From Acanthosepion esculentum (lineage: Eukaryota > Mollusca > Cephalopoda > Sepiida > Sepiidae): 64,000 nucleotides of DNA. The position numbers and the translations under genes are program-made. This document shows positions 1 to 10,865 of this stretch, piece by piece. The DNA is taken from assembly GCA_964036315.1 (NCBI GenBank), contig OZ038496.1, positions 13,837,622-13,901,621 on the forward strand, in the 5' to 3' direction. The notes beneath the pieces were generated by a model. It was given only the letters and a program-made list of their open reading frames with translations. It was not told where the DNA came from and made no database searches. Position 1 is the stretch's first letter. Every line of letters begins with the position of its first letter.

Positions 1-654
1 CACATAGGCAATAGGGAGTGTGGGACGTTCCATTACAGCACCATCAACACATTTTACAGCAACTGATAATGGTAATAATCAGGTGCACGGTCAGGTGAAT
101 ATGGCAACTTGGAGAGAACAGATCAACCAAGTTTCAAAATCTTCTTAGCATTACTTATGAAGTAGAAATCCTCCGTAAATTTTACTGCTACTTACATTTC
201 TCACTCTGATAAAGCGCTCACTTCATGTGTGGTTTAATGACAACAGAGTCCTGTTGTGTTATGACCCTCTCAAGGGTGATGGTCTCGGTCTGCTCTACTA
301 TTTTACCTATACATGAAGTAATTCTAGCTGTTATAGAACCTGCACATTTATGCATTAGTGAAATCTGTTTGTCTTGTCTTTATGCTCAGTAAATATAAGT
401 ACATCTATTCAGTCATTTATAAAAGTTATGTAATATGTCACAGTTTGAACTGTGCCAACAATGGGGAAATGAAACGTATCCTTATTAAACATCTTAACAA
501 ATATCTGTCAAAATTTCGTGGCGCTGTGTAATAATCAGCACTGCGACAAAAATTTTTTTTTTTTTATATTACTATAGATCAAGTACTTAAGATAACAAAT
601 ATCAAAAGAAAAATTTATAGCAAACATGAACTTTTGTGCCCACAAAAAAAAAAC
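1..654. other. Non-coding stretch, nothing recognised
   Basis: No convincing reading frame, splice-site pair or repeat relationship to the rest of the window was found here. The sequence is AT-rich with short T and A runs. Confidence 0.5.
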
Positions 655-1140
655 CTGGAGTGTCAAATAGACAAATGGACAGTTTTTCCCCTGACACAAC
701 TTTTATTTTAACTACTCTTCGGCAATGTTTACACTTTTTAAAAAGCGATGATTATAATTGTAATAAAACCTAAACACATGAAAGTGAATTTATACATTTT
801 TTTTTTGTTCTTGAGAATTGACAACAAACATCATACACAGATTGTTTATTTACAAGAATAATTTTATATTTACCACGTTCTAAAAACTCATACAAAATAT
901 ATCAATTTATAAGGAAATAAATATGGAAACCATATTTATTCATAAATTTATAAACATTTACTTAATTATTAACATATGTGAACCAACTGTAAGGAAATCC
1001 TTATTTACCATTTTATAAAGTTCAAATCATTTGTCAATTAACCGACGTTTTACCAACCATTCCAATAAACAATTTAATAGTCTAAGTTATTTTTGTTGTC
1101 AGTTTTCAAGAATAAAGCAAATGTATAAATAGTAAAAAGA
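655..1140 (+). repeat. Dispersed repeat R1, copy A
   Basis: This roughly 480-bp non-coding repeat recurs at 10270-10760 (plus), 41530-41900 (plus, partial) and about 61800-62890 (minus, interrupted). It starts with a GTGTCAAA(A)GGACAG-like end, followed by shared blocks such as AAAGTGAATTTATACATT and TTTACAAGAATAATTTTAT. No protein is encoded. The start resembles a terminal motif of a non-autonomous DNA element, but no complete inverted repeat pair was found, so the class is open. Confidence 0.7.
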
Positions 1141-1253
1141 CAAACATTGACAAAGGACAGGAACTTGTGGGGTCATGATTGCACGTGTCTTGAAGCGGGG
1201 GGGGGGGGGTATGGCGCAGAAAAGGAGGAGGAGGAAGAAGATAATAAAAGTTT

Positions 1254-2983
1254 TAGGTTGTTTGGAAAATAATGTCCGGTTTTAGAATAGACCTTTTGTG
1301 TTCTAATATGTTACTATAATGTATAGCTGGCCACTCGTATTCGAGGATACCCGTCTACCGGGGCGGCTAGCCAATCCCTATTGCAGACGCTTGCTCAGGT
1401 GCATTTGTGTTTATTCAACACCCACAGAGCCAACCTTTGGTTTATACTGCAACTATGCTGAGCAGACCATACTTACTCTTTCTGTGAAATCCTTATTTAC
1501 CATTTTATAAAGTTCAAATCATTTGTCAATTAACCAACGTTTTACCAACCATTCCAATAAACAATTTAATAGTCTAAGTTATTTTACAATAAACTGCACA
1601 ATCACCAAGTTAGTGTGATCAACAATTTGACCCTAGGCCATGATGATTGTGACTTCATTCTAGCACAGCTATCGATGTACCCCCCCACCATAGTTACATC
1701 GACCCAATTTCACTCACAAGGCTTGGGTCAACCCGTGGTATGGTTTTCAGGTACTTTCCAAAGGTGCTGCATGCTGGGATTGAGCCCTCCAGTCCGATGG
1801 CATCAGGAAGTCTCCTTCCTGACATGGTGAGATTCAAACCCGGGTCTCATGGTCAGCATGTGAACATTCTAACCAATAAGTGACATTGCTATAATAGTTG
1901 TACAAAAAGTACATTACTCCTTCCTAATGATTAAAGTGTCTGATTTGTTAATTTTATATCAATCTTTTTCAGGATTTAGCTTAAAACATTATAGTTCCCC
2001 CTCATCTTGAACATAAAACGAATAGTTTTTGCAGGAGTTCAAGCTTGGTCATAATGCTTCGTAAACTGTTGCCAACATTAACAGAGCATGGGGTGAAGGA
2101 TTCACTTGTGATTGGACAGAGCAGTGCTGGTTTCTGAAGTTCCTCAGTGGTGATACGAGTCTTGGAGATCAATCTGGCAATTGATAAGCAACATCTGGAA
2201 ACACTAGTTGCACAAAGCATGCATCAAAGTGTCAGAAATGTCTCCGATAATGCGTATCATTTCAACAATATTGGACCATCTCAAGAGAATTGGCAAGGTG
2301 AAGAAACTCGATAAATGGGCTTCACAGGAACTCTGTGAAAGTCAGAGAGTTTGTTTTGAAAAGTTTTCAATGTTGAATCTTCATAATTCGAATGATCCAT
2401 TTCTTGACAATTGTAAACAATCAGCTCAATGGCTTCATTATGATGAAAGACCTAAACAATCAAAACTGCTAGAAGATTATGGTGACTTTCTGGTGGTCCA
2501 CTATTGGTATTATCCATTATATGTTTCTGGAATCTAACCAGAGCATCACTGCCAAAGTTTACTACCAGTAACTGGATGAAATGCACATTCAGTTAAGCAA
2601 AATGCAATCGGCACAGGTTAATCAACAAGGTCCAATTCTGATTCACAACAATGCTTGGCTGCATGTTGCCAGGATGACACTACAGAAGCTCACTTACTTA
2701 GGATATAAGACTTTGCCACATCCACCATATTGCTCACTGAGTACCAATTTTTTTAAGTCAAAAGACTTTCTGTTGCAGAGAAAATGCAGGAACTGCATTT
2801 AAAGATTTTTTGGCATCCAAACCATTAGTTTTATTGTAAATGCATTAATAACATTGTAATTCGATGGCAGAAATTTATAGATGTTTAGGGTTCTTATTTT
2901 GACTGATCTAAACGCTGTTTAAATACCTTAATTCAGGAATAAAAGTTGATTCTAAAATTGGACATTATTTTCAAAACAATCTA
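1254..2983 (+). mobile_element. Degenerate mariner (Tc1/mariner superfamily), interrupted by a SINE
   Basis: The ends are inverted repeats: TAGGTTGTTTGGAAAATAAT begins at 1254 and its imperfect reverse complement ends at 2983. The interior from about 2030 to 2800 encodes a broken mariner transposase. Recognisable blocks are GKVKKLDKW (about 2290), NDPFLDN (about 2390) and the region around GPILIHNNAWLHVA (about 2630), where the mariner catalytic Asp is Asn (HNNA for HDNA). TLPHPPYCSLS at about 2710 replaces the usual SPDL motif. Frameshifts and stop codons make it inactive. A tRNA-derived SINE at about 1320-1895 splits the left end. A second copy lies at 60857-61460. Confidence 0.85.
1320..1895 (-). 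repeat. tRNA-derived SINE (family A), inserted in the mariner
   Basis: Read on the minus strand, the segment begins with a tRNA-like head: a box-A-like region with ATTGGTTAGAA and a box B matching GGTTTGAATCTC near 1835-1845. It is followed by a unique body. The whole unit recurs on the plus strand at 6010-6480. ACTATAAT at 1313-1320 and GCTATAATA at 1889-1897 look like the target-site duplication in the mariner. A 100-bp block (1487-1586) inside it is nearly identical to 997-1095 in repeat R1 just upstream, so this copy is a composite. Confidence 0.7.
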
Positions 2984-3089
2984 ATAGCATATACTATATG
3001 GAAATTTATGTCTTGCGGAAATGTTTTCTTGCTTGAAAGCATAGCTTTAATGACCAGGCTTACTTCATATTGAAATGGCAGTTCCTGCA

Positions 3090-3490
3090 CAATCACCAAG
3101 TTAAGCAACATCAAGCTTGGATGTGCGAGTGATGTAATGCAGTGGTTCCCAACTTTTTTTAACTCATGGCCGACTTTGAACCCAGAATTTTTTTGTTGCC
3201 CGTGAAATTATTATATTTAAAAAAAAAAAAAAATTCCATTTTATATAGAAATATATTCAATTATAAAAATTTCTGTGGCCCACCTGAAATTTCCCCTGGC
3301 CCATTTTGGCAAACACTGGTGTAATCAATAACGGTTCAGAATTGTTAATTGAAGAGCCAAGTTTCAATTGCAGTTGGGTTTGTTATATTCACTTGTGCAC
3401 AAATATCTTTGGGGAAAGGCATGAATCCATTTCTTCTCCTCCCAGCTATGGGTTAATTAGTAAGACATGTATCACTAAACTATTATCTTA
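3090..3490 (+). repeat. tRNA-derived SINE (family B), split by a hAT-like MITE
   Basis: The left part at 3090-3139 (GTGCGAGTGATGTAATG) and the right part at 3319-3490 join to give the same unit seen on the minus strand at 32335-32500 and 54405-54610, and on the plus strand at 51121-51330. The reference copy has a tRNA-like box A (GTGCAATGTATAACGG) and box B (GAGTTCCAATTCC), then a conserved body with a TTCACTT...GCACAAAT block and CTCCC(A/T)AGCTATGGGTTAATTAGTAAGAC. There is no coding content. Confidence 0.75.
3140..3318. mobile_element. Non-autonomous hAT-like MITE, 179 bp
   Basis: The left end CAGTGGTTCCCAAC and the right end, read in reverse complement as CAGTGTTTGCCAAA, form short terminal inverted repeats of the type usual in hAT/Charlie elements. 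The flanking octamers ATGTAATG (3132-3139) and GTGTAATC (3319-3326) agree at 6 of 8 positions, consistent with an 8-bp hAT target duplication. The interior is AT-rich and non-coding. It is inserted in the family-B SINE. Confidence 0.75.
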
Positions 3491-3499
3491 AAAAAATTC

Positions 3500-4140
3500 T
3501 AGTAATAACCTGTAAACAGTTGATAAGCTATAGAAAACGAATCGATCAATTTAATGGTCAGATCTGAAAGTCACTCTTGTCAGTTGCGGAAAGGAAAAAG
3601 AAATAAGCAGTACCGAGAACTACTCAATGCTGGCACCGTATTGGTTATTGGAGTTCAAATTCCAACCTAACCTGCTAAATTCACTTTCATGCAATTTCAC
3701 AAGCTTAAAAATATTAAGCTAAATTCTGAAAGAGATTGATATAAAATTAACAAATCAGATACTTTCACTTTCATACTGATATGCATGGGGAAAGGCATGA
3801 ATCCCCTAGCTAGATGTTAAATAGTAATGTAGACTGGACTGTCTAGCCTTTGGTGGTAGCTAATCTGAATTAGTAAAAGGCAATGTGAAACCATTCCACT
3901 ATCATTCTTAAGATAGTATAGTAATTCACAGAAATGTGAGTTATGACACCCTGCATCCTTCAGGATATATGCAATCATGGCTCTCCACAGATTTAACTGT
4001 AATAAAGTTAGGGAAATTAGTCTATGCATAAATAACTCTTCATTCCAAAAATTGAAAGAAACAGTGTCATTGACATATCTAAAATAATAATTGGATAAAG
4101 TCTTTTCTAGAAATATTTTCATGGTAACTGCTCTGACAAG
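3500..4140. other. Non-coding stretch, unassigned
   Basis: No gene. The sequence GGGGAAAGGCATGAATCC appears at about 3788 and also inside the SINE at about 3411, so part of this stretch may be another eroded SINE tail. Otherwise nothing is recognised. Confidence 0.35.
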
Positions 4141-4398
4141 CTACTTTCACTGGTGCCCCTTCTGCATGAATTTAAGTGTGCTACAAGGTTAGCATCTCGG
4201 TCCGAACCTTTCACTGTCGAAACAGTTAAGTGTAACTGCCTCTTCTACGCCGACAGCTTCTTCTCTCGCACTTCCCGACAGTGGAACTTCCTTCCTCTTA
4301 TCTTCAAAAATTTAAATGCAATGTCAATCGACATTTTCAGATGCCTTAATGTTGCCTTCTCTTTATCCTTTCCTCAAACACACCTCTTTATTTTTATT
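4141..4398 (+). mobile_element. LINE reverse transcriptase C-terminus, fragment
   Basis: The plus-strand translation contains HEFKCATRLASRSEPFT and CLFYADSFFSRTSRQWN. These match, in order, the C-terminal residues encoded by the minus-strand LINE at 4405-5220. This is the post-domain tail typical of non-LTR retrotransposon ORF2 in molluscs. The fragment is 5'-truncated, as most LINE copies are, and runs convergently into the minus-strand copy. Confidence 0.75.
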
Positions 4399-5220
4399 TT
4401 ATTTTATTTTTAAGCTTTTCACCCCAAGCAAGGCTGGAAGCCACTAGCACGCAAGGGGTTACAGAAGGTTTGGAGGAAGAGCAGATAGGAGTGGTAAAGG
4501 AGAGGATGTGGAGAAAGATAGTGGATCGATCAAGGCCGGGGGTTTACAGAAGATTTGGAGCGAGAACAGATAGGAATGAAAGGGGAAAGGATATGGAGAA
4601 GGGAAGTGGATAGATCAAGGCAACTGGAAATGTCGATTGACGTTAAACTTAAATAATTGGAGATTGTATTTGTCAGGGAAACAGGAATAAGGAAGGGAAT
4701 TCCACAGGCGAGATGTGCAAGACATGAAGCTATTGGAGTAGAAGAGACGTCTACATCTAATAGTTTCAATGGTGTAGGGGTGGGAACGGGATGCCAGCCT
4801 CGTAGGACGCTTAAATTCATGAGGCCTGGGAACCAGCGAAAGCAGCTCATTGGAGCAATTACCATGAAAGTATTTGTAAAAAAGACAGAGCGAGGCAACG
4901 GCGCATCTGTGAGAGAGCGACTGCAGATGAGATGACAGATCAGGGCCAATTACATTGCATATCCGTCTCTGGATCTTATCAAGAACCCTGAGGCAAACAG
5001 CAGGGGCCCCAGACCATATATGGCAGCAATACTCCATGCAAGGGCGAATGGTTGATTTATAGATTTGGAGGATCAATTCCGGGGAGAAAAATTTTCTGGC
5101 CCGGCACAGGGAGCAAACTTTCCTTGCGGTGGATGAAGCAATTGACTCGATGTATTTATTCCGTCTCAGGTCAGTGGACAGCATGAGACCGAGCAGCCAC
5201 AGAGAGGAGCTCTCGAGAAA
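4399..5220 (-). mobile_element. 5'-truncated LINE: reverse transcriptase C-terminal region and 3' UTR
   Basis: An open frame on the minus strand (4615-5184, 189 codons) encodes the end of a non-LTR retrotransposon ORF2. It includes STDLRRNKYIESIA, YKSTIRPCMEYCCHIWSG, DKIQRRICNVIG, PTRLASRSHPYTIE and LFYSNSFMSCTSRLWNSLP. Catalytic palm motifs lie upstream and are absent. Downstream on the minus strand is a 3' UTR with CCTTGCTTGGGGTGAA followed by an A-rich tail at about 4399-4412. It is the best-preserved copy of this LINE in the window. Fragments recur at 4141, 5594, 19370, 19925, 45697 and 57834. Confidence 0.85.
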
Positions 5221-5593
5221 CTTTTAATTTTCTGTAACAACGAAAAGAACAGACAACCAAATTTGCTGACATCTCAATCACAAAGACTTCATAAATCCGT
5301 CCGTGCGGTGTTGGCATGATTTCATCCAAGGCTGGAATTTTAACAATATGAAGATGATGGATGGTCCCTTGATGATGTATCTTCATTTCCTTTCAGTTTT
5401 GCTTCTTCCATGGTATTTAGAGTCTCCAAGTTTTCTTTGGTCATAATCTGTCCATTTCTCTTCAGCCCACACAGATGCATCAAATATCCCAGCGGCCAAA
5501 TGCCCAGAATTGACCATCAACAACATCCACACATTCACCCAGATATGCTCTATATAAGATGATATGATGTAGATGTCAACTGCGCTGATGTGC
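5221..5593. other. Non-coding stretch, unassigned
   Basis: A 71-codon minus-strand frame overlaps it (5171-5386) and reads partly like protein (HLHIVKIPALDEIMPTPHGR), but I cannot assign it to a family. It may be a transposon fragment. Confidence 0.3.
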
Positions 5594-5945
5594 TACTTTC
5601 ACTGATACTACAACTGCATGAATTTAAACGTGCCACTAGGTTAGCATCTTGGTCCCACCCTTTCACTGTCAAAACAGTTAAATATAACTGCCTCTTCTAC
5701 TCCAACAGTTTCTCTTGCACTTCGCAAGTGGAACTCCCTTCCTCTTACTTGTTTCCCTGATAGCTATAATCTTCAAATGTAATGCCAATTGACATCTTCT
5801 GATGCTTTGATCCTGAACCCTGTCCTTCTCTATATCCTTTCCTTAAACACCCACTTTACTCTTGCTCTCACTCTCTGTAACCCCTTGCGTGCTAGTGATA
5901 CTCCCACCGTGCTTGGGGTGAAATGCTTAAAAAAAAACCCACACA
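5594..5945 (+). mobile_element. LINE C-terminus and 3' end, degraded
   Basis: The translation contains HEFKRATRLASWSHPFTV and CLFYSNSF, then stop codons and frameshifts. The 3' UTR follows, with CCCCTTGCGTGCTAGTG, GTGCTTGGGGTGAAATGC and an A-run tail at 5930-5938. It matches the 4399-5220 copy in the opposite orientation. Confidence 0.75.
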
Positions 5946-6009
5946 AAGATATTTGTCATGTCAACCCCCAAAGGACCACCCATAGCTATTCAATCTATTT
6001 GCCTGTACA

Positions 6010-6480
6010 TTATCAGTATGTGGCTGAGTGGTTAGAACGTTTGCATTCTGATTTTTGAGGAAGGAGACTTTCGGATGTTATCAGACTGGCTCAATCCCAT
6101 TCTGCGGCACCTTTTGGAAAGTGCCTGAAAACTGTACCACAAGTTGACCCAAGCCTTTTGAATGAAATTGGGTAGACGGAAGCCTTGGAGGCCATCGATA
6201 TCTGTGCTAGCACAAAGATACGAGTCATCGTGACTGACCGAGGGTTTTAGCATGCTGGCCTTGTTCAGATTGTTGATCACATTAGATAACACACTCTTTC
6301 CCAGAAACTGTAACTAAGGTCTGCTCAGCATAGTTGCAGTATAGACTACAGGTGGGCTCTGTAGGTGTTGAACAAACACAAATGTGCCTGAGCAAGCATC
6401 TGCAATAGGGATTGGCTGGCTGCTCTAGTAGACAGGTATCCTCAAATGCGTGTGACCAGCTATCTTAGTGAAGCTGAATT
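6010..6480 (+). repeat. tRNA-derived SINE (family A), second copy
   Basis: It opens with ATGTGGCTGAGTGGTTAGAA (6016-6035), a tRNA-like box A. The body is reverse-complementary to 1320-1895: the GGAAAGTGCCTGAAAAC, GACCCAAGCCTT, CTGCTCAGCATAGTTGCAG and CCAATC/TAGACAGGTATCC blocks correspond in order. Confidence 0.75.
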
Positions 6481-6939
6481 CCAGACATGAAGGCAAACTT
6501 CATCAATTCCATGTAGATGACTTCAGGAATTTAAGTAGAGAACAGTTCAAATGGTCTGCTGTAATGGTATGCAGATAAATAGACTACTGATGTTGAATGA
6601 GCACATAAATTTACCATCAGAACTGAAAGGATAGTTCTGTATCTAATTGGCAAAGGTGAAGAGTCCTTGACACAATTGTATAACTTACAGCACTGACTGC
6701 AACAGTGCAACCAACCACTTTACCAACTAGTAATGTACCGTAGATACTCCACGATAGATAAAGTTGGATGCAAGGGAACATTGAGTTTTGTGTAGACCAT
6801 ATAATTATGGTCATATGGAAACCACAGGCCTAATAGCTTCATAAATATTCTCTGGAACGACTTTAATTTTAACTAAATTAGAAAAATTTCTTTAGAAACA
6901 AAAAAAAGAGTACTGAACTGTTAGACAATATCAGTCCTC
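6480..6939. other. Non-coding stretch, nothing recognised
   Basis: No gene, splice pattern or repeat relationship was seen. It lies between a SINE and a Tc1-like remnant. Confidence 0.4.
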
Positions 6940-7495
6940 CTGCCCCCTTGTGCAAATTAATTGAAACAACTGCTTTAGTTTCCTTTCTTACACAATTCTG
7001 TCAGTTTTAGACCCACTGGAGTGACAGGGTGTAATCGATTTCTATTTTTTCCTCAGATTAGGTCATTTGCAGTGGTGGGCAGTAATATGAATCTATTTTC
7101 AGGGTGCATGATGAAATTTGTTTGGCCTTGAAAAATATTGCATCATCCATGATTGCATCAGATTTTCATCACGCCCAGACACTATTGTCTCAACTGTCAA
7201 TTAGTTGTCCTACAGCCATTGTCTGCGACGGATGTTACTCCAAGGAAGCGTATGAAAATTGTAAAGCTGCATGAACACACTGGCAAGCCTTACCAGTGAG
7301 CAAATCAAAGTACTATAGACTGGCCTGATTTAAATCCAATTAAGAATCTGTGGTCAACCTGCAAGGAACGACTTCATGGAATAGACATACGAAGTGCTAA
7401 CATGTGCACTGGGCCATGTTTCATTGTAAAAATATGAAAAAAAGTAAATAATAATGGAATTATTCGTTTTGTTTCAATTAATTTGCACATGGGTG
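6940..7495 (+). mobile_element. Internally deleted Tc1-like element
   Basis: The left end contains TTGTGCAAATTAATTGAAAC (6949-6968) and the right end contains its exact reverse complement up to the last bases (about 7471-7490), followed by TA. Inside, around 7320-7370, a broken frame encodes the equivalent of the Tc1 third catalytic block (TGLI-IQLRICGQ for the usual SPDLNPIENLW). Most of the transposase is missing, so the copy is dead. Confidence 0.7.
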
Positions 7496-7810
7496 TATAT
7501 GGCAGTGAGTGCTGGACAATCTCTTCACAGATGAAGAAGAGACTTGAAGCAGCAGAAATATGGTTTCTATGGAAGGATGCTGAAGGTAGGAGGGACCAAA
7601 CATGCTGAGCAATGTCAAAGTTTTAAAGGAGATGGAAGCAAAAACAAAACTTATACTTAACATCAGGAAGAGGCAGTTGAAATTTAATGTTGAAAGAGGG
7701 CTTGGAAAATTTGATACTCACAGGACAGATTGAAGGCAAAAGGAGCAGAGGAAAAACAACGGGGTGCTCATCGACATTTCATTCTGTGTGAAATGAGTCC
7801 TATGTTGGAT
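7496..7810 (+). mobile_element. LINE fragment, second family (C-terminal ORF2 tail)
   Basis: Translation in shifting frames gives YGSECWTISSQMKKRLEAAE, then GLENLILTGQIEGKRSRGK. These are hallmark tails of a non-LTR retrotransposon reverse transcriptase distinct from the copy at 4.4-5.2 kb. Stops and frameshifts are present. Related tails occur at 46490-46700 and 32705-32775. The Tc1-like element ends exactly where this fragment begins, so it probably inserted into it. Confidence 0.7.
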
Positions 7811-8655
7811 CTGAAGAGACATCCACAGCCACCACATGGTAGGTTAGGAGAGTTCAGGAGACAGAGAACTCTGACTTTGGGCTAACTTTGTCTCTTCTAT
7901 TTGTCTTCTGGTTGTTTTCAAAGGATCTTATTTTTTTCAAAGGATCGATTTCTGTCCCAGCAAGGTGTTTTTCAGCTGATCCCCGATTTGGTGACGTGGG
8001 GCTCCATGTGGTCTCTTGCCAGATGCAAACTCTGAGGAGGGGATTTGTTTGGGTAGGCATTTGGGCAAAGTGTCCTGCCCATCAAAATCAGTGGCAAGTC
8101 GTGATGGCTTCTAGGCTCTGCATCTCACAAGATTTATTAGTGTAATAAATTAACCACACACAAGTATTCACACCACCATTCGAATTCTGAATAATCAACT
8201 GGGGAGCCAGCATATTTGTGAGCTGAACTGTTAAGCACGGTCTTCATTGAGCTGAACTTATCTGAAGAAATAGGGGAAAGTTTGAATATTTGAGTGTAAA
8301 ACATTTCAAACTCTGCAAAAATATCCTCTTTTAAGAAACAGTGTAGGAATATAGAATTCCAAAGCATAAGATAGTGCATATAGTTCAGTGGTAGACAATT
8401 GATGTTTCGATAAATTGAGAACAATCACATTGTTAGATACATTGCCAAACCTTTTGCGTCTTAAAAATTTGATGATTAATAATGTACCATACCCACACAC
8501 GTCAATAGTTGCAAGATAACATGCAAAGCATTATTGTCAAAATAAGACACACACTGGTAAAGGCACATTTAAAAGTATTACAATGATTAATCTTTGCCTG
8601 AGCAATATGAAAACTAATATATCGGACACACTTGATTCTCCACTGCTTTGAATAT
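7811..8655. other. Non-coding stretch, unassigned
   Basis: No gene was recognised. The part around 7930-8130 is less AT-rich and has the look of an old interspersed repeat, but no second copy was found in the window. Confidence 0.35.
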
Positions 8656-8668
8656 ACGCTCTTTAGTG

Positions 8669-8790
8669 CTAGAGGGCGTCGTCAGTGATGTTCTGATTTG
8701 GATCATTGGGCAGTTTCGGGTCTTTCAAACATCATACTGCACTCACCAAGTTGACCCCATCAGAGCTGATCGGACTCTGATACGCCCTCT
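8669..8790. repeat. Small inverted-repeat element
   Basis: AGAGGGCGTCGTCAGTG near 8671 is echoed in inverted orientation by CTGATACGCCCTCT near 8777-8790. The shared core is AGAGGGCGT...TCAG. About 85 bp lie between. It looks like a short non-autonomous DNA element or a foldback. No target duplication was identified. Confidence 0.4.
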
Positions 8791-8849
8791 AAAAAATGCT
8801 TGCAGACACTGACTTCTATAATATACCCCGTTATCACGCATTTGATTGT

Positions 8850-8962
8850 AGGTTGACCAATAGCCAATCACAATGGTGTGTGCTCTATTTAAGTTGTTTG
8901 CGGGGAATTTTTCCTTTTCCTTTTTTTAAGTGGACACCCTTTCATCGGATACTTAGAAGGTA
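8850..8962 (+). promoter_or_regulatory. Possible promoter with spliced first exon (weak)
   Basis: Two CCAAT motifs (GACCAATAGCCAATCAC, 8855-8871) are followed about 20 bp later by a TATA-like CTATTTAAG and then by a short tract ending in a good splice donor, AAG|GTAATT at 8960/8961. The order and spacing fit a core promoter plus non-coding first exon. However, exon 12204-12306 has no initiator ATG in its frame, so this would be at best an alternative start. A transposon promoter or chance are also possible. Confidence 0.25.
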
Positions 8963-9479
8963 ATTATGTTTTCCGTTTTTACCCACATCTCATCAAGATT
9001 CATTTTTACATGTAATATATTGCTATTTACAAAAATAAAAGAAAATTCGGCCATAAAAGGACTAAAAAAATCTCATTTACGATTAAAATAAATAAATTAC
9101 AGCGAGTTAAACCGAGAGTACAAATAAATATAATTAATAAAATCGTTTAAAACATATTGACAAGTAAAAAAAAACAAAAACCCTTAATCTATCGATTATG
9201 AAATTTTAAATTTAGATTGTTATAAAAAAATACGAAACAGGAAGAGGGGTAATTTTTTTTTTTTTTTTCCCCATATAAAGTTTAAAAATAACTGGTTGAA
9301 ACAAGTAGCCTGAATCTTACCTCAGAGTTTAAAAATATTTAACAGTCCAGTGTACTTGACCTGAAACTATTTAAATATTTTAGAAGTACAAAATTTAATA
9401 ATAGCAACAAAAACAGACATGTTAAAGCAAAAAGATGGATAACAGAAAAAAAAATTTAAATGTAAAGTGGTGATATCGA

Positions 9480-9965
9480 AATAAAAAGCAGCTTAACTGG
9501 TTTATTGGTCTTCCCTCATCAGAGCTCAATTGAGGACAAGAAATGTGTACAACGATTAAAATGGACCCTAAAGACCAGATGTTATATGATAAATATATAA
9601 CAATTAAAGGATAATTAAATTTAAGTTTAACAACCACTCTGTATTTGCACAGATATGGCTGGTAGGACTTAATATAGATTCCAACACCTTCAAAGGAATT
9701 TTTGAGTTAACTTTCTTTCTTCAGTACTGTGAACATCTTGGTTATAAGATTGGAAGCATTGCAAGTTGTTTAGAACCAGCTATATTCATAAAAATATGCA
9801 AATTGTCCAACATGTTCTTGTGAATGTTGGCTGGTATTTATTGAGTGATTTTTACCTCTAATTTTCGACTTGTTCTACCGATATAGTCAGCATCACACTG
9901 GCATTTAAATTGGTAAATTACTGAACTGATATGATGGGGTGGTAGAAGATACAAATTGCAGATCT
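9480..9965 (-). mobile_element. Penelope-like element remnant (GIY-YIG endonuclease end)
   Basis: On the minus strand around 9830-9930 the translation reads VIYQFKCQCDADYIGRTSRK, followed by LEVKIT and a stop. The CxCxxxYIGRT core matches the YIG half of the GIY-YIG endonuclease that forms the C-terminus of Penelope-like retroelements. Upstream reverse transcriptase was not found. The minus-strand continuation (9480-9640) is AT-rich and could be its 3' UTR. The copy is short and inactive. Confidence 0.6.
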
Positions 9966-10269
9966 TGTATTTATTTATTTATTTTTTTTTTTTTTTCAAC
10001 CATAATTTCCAACTCGTCTGGCTTAAATTTTTTTTATTCTGCAATGAATTTCTGTTTCACTGTATTTATAAATGGCTGTGATCTGTTCCTGTACGAGGAA
10101 CAGTTATGGTAGATATTGTACTAGATTGTTAACATGATTTAAAAACTGCTTTCAACCTATGCTACATTCCCCAGTTGTATCGGAGGGCACAAGTATGGCT
10201 GTATTAGAAGCCAGGCTCAATTGATCATAGGCAGCTTGATTGCATTGCAAAAGCCAGGTTTACTTGGAT

Positions 10270-10760
10270 CTTCATGCCGGTGAAAAAAAAAGTGTCAAAA
10301 GGATGGATTTTCCTTCAACACTGCTATTCTTTTAACTAACTTCACTCCTCAGCAATGTTTATCATTTTAGAAAGTGATAATTAAAAGTATGTAAGTGAAT
10401 TTATACATTTTTTCCTTGTTCTTTGAGAATTTACAATGAAAATATTAAACACTATTTATTAGATTGTTTATTTACAAGAATAATTTTATCTTTACAACGT
10501 TCTAAAAACTAATACAATTAAAACTAATGCAATATTTATCATTTACAAATTTATAAAGAAATAAATATGAAAACAATTTTTTATTCATAAATTTTGAAAC
10601 ATTAATAAATTATTAAAATATGTGAACCAACTATAAGGAAATCCTTATTTACCATTTTAAATAGTTTGACTCAATTGGTAAATTTGCCAATGTTTTGCCA
10701 ACCATTCCAATGATAAATCTATTTTTATTAATTCTCAAGAACGAAGAAAATGTATAAATG
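10270..10760 (+). repeat. Dispersed repeat R1, copy B
   Basis: It aligns in order with 655-1140: CAGCAATGTTTATCATTTTA, GTGAATTTATACATTTTT, GTTTATTTACAAGAATAATT, and the end block GAACCAACTATAAGGAAATC with CCAACCATTCCAAT. It is more diverged than the block pair 997-1095/1487-1586. Confidence 0.7.
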
Positions 10761-10865
10761 CACTTTCATATGATTATGCTTAAATAAATTCTAGTGAAGG
10801 TAGTTAAAATAATAGTTGTCAGAGGAAAAAAAACAAAAAAAAACAAACAACCTCTTCTCTCTCTC

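Noticed and set aside
4615..5184. A host gene of 189 codons
   Set aside because: Its sequence is the C-terminal tail of a LINE reverse transcriptase and recurs in several degraded copies in the window.
6013..6090. A functional tRNA gene at the SINE head
   Set aside because: Only box A-like sequence and a loose tRNA resemblance are present. No acceptor stem or cloverleaf can be drawn, and it is attached to a repeated SINE body.
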